Below, one piece after another: positions 59,209-64,000 of a stretch of 64,000 bases of DNA (within the stretch, counting starts at the first letter, position 1; each line of letters opens with the position of its first letter). The notes under the pieces were generated by a model that was not told the DNA's origin, searched no databases, and saw only the letters and a program-made list of their open reading frames with translations. The translations under genes and the position numbers were made by a program. Origin of the DNA: Methylobacterium gossipiicola (GTDB taxonomy: Bacteria > Pseudomonadota > Alphaproteobacteria > Rhizobiales > Beijerinckiaceae); contig NZ_FOPM01000002.1 in assembly GCF_900113485.1 (NCBI RefSeq), forward strand, positions 1 through 64,000, written 5' to 3'.

Positions 59209-60312
59209 ATGACGACGGACACCAAATCCCGCGAGGCCGGCACCGCCCAAACCCGCGAGGCGGGAATCGCGCATGCCGCCGACCGCTTGCCCTCGGTGAT
59301 CGTCGATGCCTACAACAGCGAACTGAAGACCGACGGGGGCTTCGTCGGCGACAAGGTCTCCAAGAAGGCGTTCCGCGAGCTTCTGGAGACGTGGCGTGAG
59401 ACCCTGCGCAAGCTCGGCCCAGACCCCCTTGGGGACAAACCGAGCGCCGACCTGAGCAAGAAGAGCCTCGACCGGGCCCTGGCCGGGGACGACCCCCTCG
59501 CCTCTGGACTTGTGTTCAGCGCCATCGAGGAGTTCGCCCAGGAACTCGCCGGCGTGGTGCGCCGGTTCCTGAAGCAGAAAGGTTGGCACGACACGCAGGG
59601 TATCGTGGTCGGCGGCGGCTTCAGCGACAGCCGCGTCGGCCACCTCGCCATCGCGCGGGCGAGCGTCATCCTGCGGGCGGGCGGCCTCGACCTGACCTTG
59701 GAGCCGATCCGCCACCATCCCGACGAGGCCGGTCTCATCGGCTCCGTGCACCTCGCTCCGGCCTGGATCTTCTCCGGCTACGACAGCCTCCTCGCCGTCG
59801 ATATCGGTGGCAGCAACATCCGCGCGGGCGTGGTGGCGACGAACCTGCGCAAGGCCCCCGACCTATCGCGCAGCGCCGTCTGGCGCTCGGAGATCTGGCG
59901 TCATCGCGACGAGGAGCCGGCGCCGAGCCGCGACGAGGCCGTGGACCGCCTCATCGCCATGCTGACCGACCTCATCCGCCGGGCGGGCCGCGCCAACCTC
60001 ACCCTCGCGCCGTTCATCGGCATCGGCTGCCCCGGCGTGATCGCGGCGGACGGCACCATCGACCGGGGCGGCCAGAACTTGCCGGGCAACTGGGAGGCCG
60101 ACCACTTCAACCTCGTCGAGCGACTCGTGGCGGCGATCCCTCGGATCGGCGACCACGCCACCATGGTGGTGATGCACAACGACGCCGTGGTGCAGGGCTT
60201 GAGCGAGGTGCCGCATCGGACAGATCTGACCCGGTGGGGCATCCTCACCATCGGCACCGGCCTCGGCAACGCCCGCTTCACCAACCGGGGCATGGACGCG
60301 GACCGGGACTAG
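59209..60312 (+). CDS. ROK-like protein with apparently permuted domains
   Basis: The 367-residue protein contains a kinase-type phosphate loop LAVDIGGSNIRAGVV near residue 196, a GCPGVIAADGTI strand, and the second phosphate motif TIGTGLGNARF at about 346, close to the C-terminus. In ordinary ROK sugar kinases the C-terminal lobe, with VIGGG and a final agliGA segment, follows these. Here a matching stretch (TQGIVVGGGFSDSRVG at about 132-147, then EAGLIGSVHLAPAWIF) comes first. The ROK zinc motif is missing. Thus the order looks circularly permuted. Sugar kinase activity is uncertain. It ends overlapping the convergent DUF2939 gene. Confidence 0.75.
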   Translation: MTTDTKSREAGTAQTREAGIAHAADRLPSVIVDAYNSELKTDGGFVGDKVSKKAFRELLETWRETLRKLGPDPLGDKPSADLSKKSLDRALAGDDPLASGLVFSAIEEFAQELAGVVRRFLKQKGWHDTQGIVVGGGFSDSRVGHLAIARASVILRAGGLDLTLEPIRHHPDEAGLIGSVHLAPAWIFSGYDSLLAVDIGGSNIRAGVVATNLRKAPDLSRSAVWRSEIWRHRDEEPAPSRDEAVDRLIAMLTDLIRRAGRANLTLAPFIGIGCPGVIAADGTIDRGGQNLPGNWEADHFNLVERLVAAIPRIGDHATMVVMHNDAVVQGLSEVPHRTDLTRWGILTIGTGLGNARFTNRGMDADRD

Positions 60313-60938
60313 CGTCCCCGCCCCGCTCCGGCGACCTTCTGGGCGATCCGCTCCCGCAACTCCTCGGGAAGCTCGATATCCACGAGGCGCCAGGTCCAGC
60401 CGCGCAGGCGCAAACGCAGGCGCAGGCGGCGGTCCCGCGCCACCTCGGGGGGGACCGGGATGACCACGGTGCGAAAGCCCCGCATCTCCGACGCAAGGTA
60501 GAACGGCAGGAGCCGCCGCAGGTTCTCGATCCGCAATCCGAGCTGCGGCGGTGCGTCCCGTGCGGCGGGGGAGACGTCGCCCGTGCGCAACTCGGGGGGG
60601 CGGGGCTCGACGGAGTCCAGCCAGCCATCGTCGAGGAGATCGACCACGGTCTTCGGTGTCACCAGGGATTCGGCGATGGGGATCGCCAGGGCCACGAGGG
60701 CATCGGTGACGCGCTGGCGCTCCCGGGGTTCGGCACCGGCCTCGCCCCGGACCTGCGCGGCGGCGGCGATCTGCCGGATCACCGAGAGACGAAGCGTCCG
60801 GAAATTGACGTGGCGCTCGACATAGGCCGCATCCCGCGCTCGCACCGCCTGGGCGAGGTCGTAGAGTGCCCAGAACGGCGTCAGGGTGAAGACGAACCAC
60901 CCGAGGGCCAGGATGAGGGGAAGCGACCACCAGCGCAT
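60309..60938 (-). CDS. DUF2939 family protein
   Basis: The 209-residue protein has one N-terminal membrane helix (WWSLPLILALGWFVFTLTPFW) followed by the DUF2939 core (LAQAVRARDAAYVERHVNFRTLRLSV) and a beta-rich C-terminal half. The function is unknown. Its stop codon shares four bases (CTAG) with that of the convergent ROK-like gene. It lies downstream of rppH by 42 bases and may be in its operon. Confidence 0.85.
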   Translation of the reverse strand: MRWWSLPLILALGWFVFTLTPFWALYDLAQAVRARDAAYVERHVNFRTLRLSVIRQIAAAAQVRGEAGAEPRERQRVTDALVALAIPIAESLVTPKTVVDLLDDGWLDSVEPRPPELRTGDVSPAARDAPPQLGLRIENLRRLLPFYLASEMRGFRTVVIPVPPEVARDRRLRLRLRLRGWTWRLVDIELPEELRERIAQKVAGAGRGR

Positions 60939-60980
60939 GGGTGGCTCAGCCTCAGACGCGAACCGGAACGGAAACGGCGA

Positions 60981-61526
60981 TCACGCCCGACCGTGCCAAT
61001 CGGTGAGACCACCGAACGCCGCCACCACGCCCTCGTAGACCGGTCGCTTGAAGGGCACGATCAGGTCGGGCAGCCCCGCCATCGGCTCCCAGCGCCAAGC
61101 GTCGAACTCGGACGGGTGGGCTCCCCCGCCGGGCGAGGCCACGTCGATTTCACCCTCGTCGCCGAGGAAGCCGAAGGCGAACCACTTCTGGCTCTGTCCG
61201 CGATAGCGGCCCTTCCAAGCCTGCTTCAGCACCGCCGGCGGCAGGTCGTAGGAAAGCCAGTCCGGCGCCTCGGCGAGAAAACGCACGGAGGCCGGCGCCA
61301 CGTTGGTCTCTTCGTAGAGTTCGCGCAGGGCGGCTTCGCGCGGATCCTCTCCGGGATCGATGCCGCCCTGCGGCATCTGCCAGGCGCGCCCATCGGCCAC
61401 GTGTTCCGGCCCGGCATCGGCACGGCGCCGCCCGATGAACACGAGGCCGCTGCGTGCGATCAGGGTGATGCCGACACAGGCCCGGTAGGGCAGATCGGCG
61501 GCGTCGCTGTTCGGGGAAGCTGTCAT
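60981..61526 (-). CDS. rppH: RNA pyrophosphohydrolase
   Basis: Nudix enzyme that removes pyrophosphate from 5' ends of mRNA and so starts decay. The 181-residue product has [21 protein letters not shown] and the Nudix box [22 protein letters not shown] with normal spacing (core [14 protein letters not shown]). The ending [14 protein letters not shown] is typical. Start ATG 61526; an ATG 12 bases upstream is also possible. It follows the divergent deacetylase gene in the conserved ctpA-deacetylase-rppH order. Confidence 0.93.
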   Translation of the reverse strand: MTASPNSDAADLPYRACVGITLIARSGLVFIGRRRADAGPEHVADGRAWQMPQGGIDPGEDPREAALRELYEETNVAPASVRFLAEAPDWLSYDLPPAVLKQAWKGRYRGQSQKWFAFGFLGDEGEIDVASPGGGAHPSEFDAWRWEPMAGLPDLIVPFKRPVYEGVVAAFGGLTDWHGRA

Positions 61527-61603
61527 CGGCGCGACCATAGGGCAGGCCGTTCCCGTACCGCAACGCACGATCCCAAAAGGGTTCGGGATTCCTCGATCCG
61601 GCC

Positions 61604-62818
61604 TCAGGGCGCGGCGCTGCTGAGCCGGGTCGTCCCCGGCGTGCCCCGCAGGGTGACGCTGACCGGCACGAGGCGGATGCCCCGCGCTTCGAGGTCCCGC
61701 GACCAGCGTACGATCCGGTCGATGGTCATCGGCATGGCTGTCGCCGACACGAGGACGAGGCCCTTCGCGCGGGCCTGGGCCTCGGCCCGGGCGAGTTCGC
61801 GGTCGATGGCCTCCGGCCGGGGCAGCGCGTCGAGGACGATCTCGGCCTGGGCGTTCGGAATCTTCACCTTGGCGCCCAGTGCCGTCGCGACGGAACGCGG
61901 CGACGTGCCGTCGTCCACGTAGCCGAGGCCGCGTCCGCCGATCTCGCGCAGCATCGGCTCGAAGGCGGCGGCATTGCTCGTGAGCTTGGCGCCCATGTAG
62001 TTGACGACGGCGATGTAGCCCGCGAACCGGCTCATGGCCCAGGACAGCCGATCGAGGTTCTCCGGCAGGCGGGCGGCGGCCAGCAGGGTCTGCGGCCCCG
62101 GATCGCTGTCGGGATAGTCGAACGGCTCCATGGGGACCTGGAGCAGGGCCTCGTGGCCGGCTTCGCGGGCGCGGGCGACGGTGCGCTCCAGATCGCTGGC
62201 GTAGGGCGCGAAGGCGAAGCTGACCTCGGGCGGGAGCTTGGTGATGGCGCTCGCCGTCGCCGTCTGGCCGATGCCGAGGCCCGTCAGTAGGATGGCGATG
62301 CGCGGACCGGTCACGCCGGGGTCCGGCCGGGCGTAGACGTCGAGGACCCGGGTTCGGCCTTCGCCGAGGCGCGGCAGGTTTCCGTAGCGACCGCGCTCCG
62401 CCAGACGCGGATCGAGGGCGGCGAGCTTGGGCGGCCCGGCATCGGGCACGCGGATCACCACGGCGTCGCCCGGGGCCTGAGCGCCGCCCGCACGCACGAC
62501 GGTGACGCCCGACGCCGTTTCGACGGCATCGGCGGAACGCTGTCCGGCGGTGAGTTTCTCGGGGGTCTTCTCCGGGGCCTTCTCGGCCACGGGTGCCGCG
62601 GGCTCCGGCTCGCGCAGGGTGATGGCGGCGACGGCCACCGGCTCGCCCCCATGGGGGTCCCCCATGATCGCGAGGGCGCTCACGCCCGCGACGAGGCCGA
62701 GGGCGAGGGCGCCGCCCACGATCCGGGTGGTCGGGCGCAGGGCCGAGAGGGCGGCAAACCGCTCGCGGGGCGTGCGCTTGATGCCGAGCGGCTGGGTCAG
62801 GATATCGTCGGAGGCCAC
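61604..62818 (-). CDS. Divergent polysaccharide deacetylase family protein
   Basis: The 404-residue protein starts at GTG. It has a short N-terminus, one membrane helix ([21 protein letters not shown], about residues 33-53), a Pro/Ala/Glu-rich linker, and a YibQ-like NodB-fold domain (about 170-395): [43 protein letters not shown] and [19 protein letters not shown]. Family members lack part of the metal site of true deacetylases; the activity is unproven. It is downstream of ctpA. Confidence 0.92.
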   Translation of the reverse strand: MASDDILTQPLGIKRTPRERFAALSALRPTTRIVGGALALGLVAGVSALAIMGDPHGGEPVAVAAITLREPEPAAPVAEKAPEKTPEKLTAGQRSADAVETASGVTVVRAGGAQAPGDAVVIRVPDAGPPKLAALDPRLAERGRYGNLPRLGEGRTRVLDVYARPDPGVTGPRIAILLTGLGIGQTATASAITKLPPEVSFAFAPYASDLERTVARAREAGHEALLQVPMEPFDYPDSDPGPQTLLAAARLPENLDRLSWAMSRFAGYIAVVNYMGAKLTSNAAAFEPMLREIGGRGLGYVDDGTSPRSVATALGAKVKIPNAQAEIVLDALPRPEAIDRELARAEAQARAKGLVLVSATAMPMTIDRIVRWSRDLEARGIRLVPVSVTLRGTPGTTRLSSAAP

Positions 62819-62947
62819 GCTCAGCCGTTTCCCTCAGAGTTCGGGGCGGGATCGGCGACACTAACGAAAGCGGCCCCCGATACCGGTTCTGAACCGATAT
62901 TGAGGGCCAATGTGGTTAATACGTCCCTAAGACGGAACGGGTTCGGC

Positions 62948-64000
62948 TCAGTTCGGCATAGGGGCCTTGGTGTTGGAGGCGCCCTTCTGGATGCCACGCA
63001 GGAAGTCGAAGGCGGCGATGAGCTGCTTGTCCTTGGCCGGGTCCGGCGGGACGTAGGCCGAGGAGCCGCCGCGCTCCTCCACGTCCTTCTGCTTCAGATG
63101 GCCCTTGAGACCGGCCTCGCCCTTCGTCTCGTCCTTGCCCTTCAGCTCGTCCGGGACCTCCTGCAGGACCTCTTGATCCGGCTCGATGCCCTTGGCCTGG
63201 ATCGAGCGGCCCGACGGCGTGTAGTAGCGCGCCGTGGTCAGGCGCAGGGCGCCACTGCCGCCGAGGGGAATGATCGACTGAACCGAGCCCTTGCCGAACG
63301 AGCGGGTGCCGAGCACCGTCGCGCGCTTGTGGTCCTGCAGGGCGCCGGCCACGATCTCGGAAGCCGAGGCCGATCCGCCGTTGACCAGCACGACGATGGG
63401 CTTGCCCTTGGTCAGATCGCCGGCCTTGGCCGAGAAGCGCTGGGTCTCGTCGGGGTTGCGGCCACGGGTCGAGACGATCTCGCCGCGGTCGAGGAAGGCG
63501 TCCGAGACCATCACGGCCTGATCGAGGAGGCCGCCCGGATTGTTGCGCAGATCGAGGACGTAGCCCTTGAGCTTGTCGGCACCGATCTCGCTGTTGAGCT
63601 TGTCGATGGCCGAGCGCAGGCCGTCATAGGTCTGCTCGTTGAATTGGGTCAGGCGGACGTAGCCGATATCGCCGCCCTCGGCGCGCGAGCGCACGGGCTT
63701 GATCTTGATCACGTCGCGATTGAGCACGACCTCGATGGGGTCCTTCGACTCCTTGCGGCTGATCTTGAGCTTGACCGGGGAATTCACCGGGCCGCGCATC
63801 TTGTCCACGGCCTGGTTCAGGGTGAGGCCCTGGACCTGATCCTCGTCGATCTGCGTGATGATGTCGTTGGAGAGGATCCCGGCCTTCGAGGCGGGGGTGT
63901 CGTCGATGGGGGTCACGACCTTGATGAGGCCGTCTTCCATGGTGACCTCGATGCCGAGGCCGCCGAACTCGCCACGGGTCTGCACCTGCATGTCCCGGAA
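62948..64000 (-). CDS. ctpA: C-terminal processing peptidase CtpA (S41), 5' end outside the window
   Basis: The C-terminal 350 residues are visible; the N-terminus and signal peptide lie beyond base 64000. The fragment starts in the PDZ domain (GGLGIEVTMEDGLIKVVTPI). The protease core has the nucleophile Ser in GGSASASEIVAGAL and the general base Lys in GTRSFGKGSVQ. The tail is rich in Lys and Asp. It is a periplasmic protease that trims C-termini of envelope proteins, at the head of the ctpA-deacetylase-rppH group. Confidence 0.95.
   Translation of the reverse strand, partial: FRDMQVQTRGEFGGLGIEVTMEDGLIKVVTPIDDTPASKAGILSNDIITQIDEDQVQGLTLNQAVDKMRGPVNSPVKLKISRKESKDPIEVVLNRDVIKIKPVRSRAEGGDIGYVRLTQFNEQTYDGLRSAIDKLNSEIGADKLKGYVLDLRNNPGGLLDQAVMVSDAFLDRGEIVSTRGRNPDETQRFSAKAGDLTKGKPIVVLVNGGSASASEIVAGALQDHKRATVLGTRSFGKGSVQSIIPLGGSGALRLTTARYYTPSGRSIQAKGIEPDQEVLQEVPDELKGKDETKGEAGLKGHLKQKDVEERGGSSAYVPPDPAKDKQLIAAFDFLRGIQKGASNTKAPMPN

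Overview
The window is GC-rich, almost fully coding DNA from an alphaproteobacterial chromosome. The tig-clpP-clpX-lon block, the rpmI-rplT-pheS...pheT order, the ctpA / divergent polysaccharide deacetylase / rppH order and a clean general-stress (EcfG-type) promoter all point to the Hyphomicrobiales. The gene set looks most like Methylobacteriaceae, but that genus-level guess is inference from sequence feel, not from a search.

Layout. Bases 1-1335 hold two damaged insertion sequences (an IS5-family copy with matching terminal inverted repeats and an IS3-family remnant) beside a tRNA-Val. Bases 1.6-8.2 kb carry the protein quality-control cluster lon, clpX, clpP and tig, followed by tRNA-Leu. 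Next are a Tat-exported multicopper-oxidase-like protein that has lost most copper ligands, the metabolite-repair enzyme Nnr, and the nitrogen pair glnB-glnA. From 13.8 to 20 kb lie small unknown genes, a PepSY membrane protein, rnr, a DUF983 protein, a Nudix hydrolase with a long insertion in its Nudix box, and a 28-residue membrane peptide behind the stress promoter. Then come class II DAHP synthase, a free-standing sigma-70 region 1.1-like protein, a YdeP-type molybdopterin oxidoreductase, glutathione reductase, L33 and an MFS transporter.

From 27.5 to 36.7 kb, all on the minus strand, are an RND efflux pair, cstA with its small YbdD partner, and a LemA-TPM-TPM cluster. From 36.9 to 41.3 kb on the plus strand is a SelW-like thiol protein translationally coupled to an HWE-family sensor kinase, followed by a soluble chemoreceptor. 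An M23 endopeptidase and a periplasmic aldehyde oxidoreductase operon (paoABC) follow, then a small secreted protein, a Crp-type regulator, an SGNH hydrolase and a SEC-C protein.

Bases 50.6-55.9 kb hold pheT and pheS separated by a two-gene, lower-GC cassette encoding an unrecognised small protein and a HEPN-like protein; this is the best candidate for an undescribed accessory module. After rplT and rpmI come a WD40 protein with a coupled small Cys-rich partner, a DUF1275 membrane protein, a single-domain response regulator, a secreted helical protein and a ROK-like protein whose two halves appear swapped (circular permutation). The window ends with DUF2939, rppH, the deacetylase-like protein and a ctpA protease cut by the window edge.

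Most genes are housekeeping. No CRISPR array, rRNA, prophage or biosynthetic cluster was seen.
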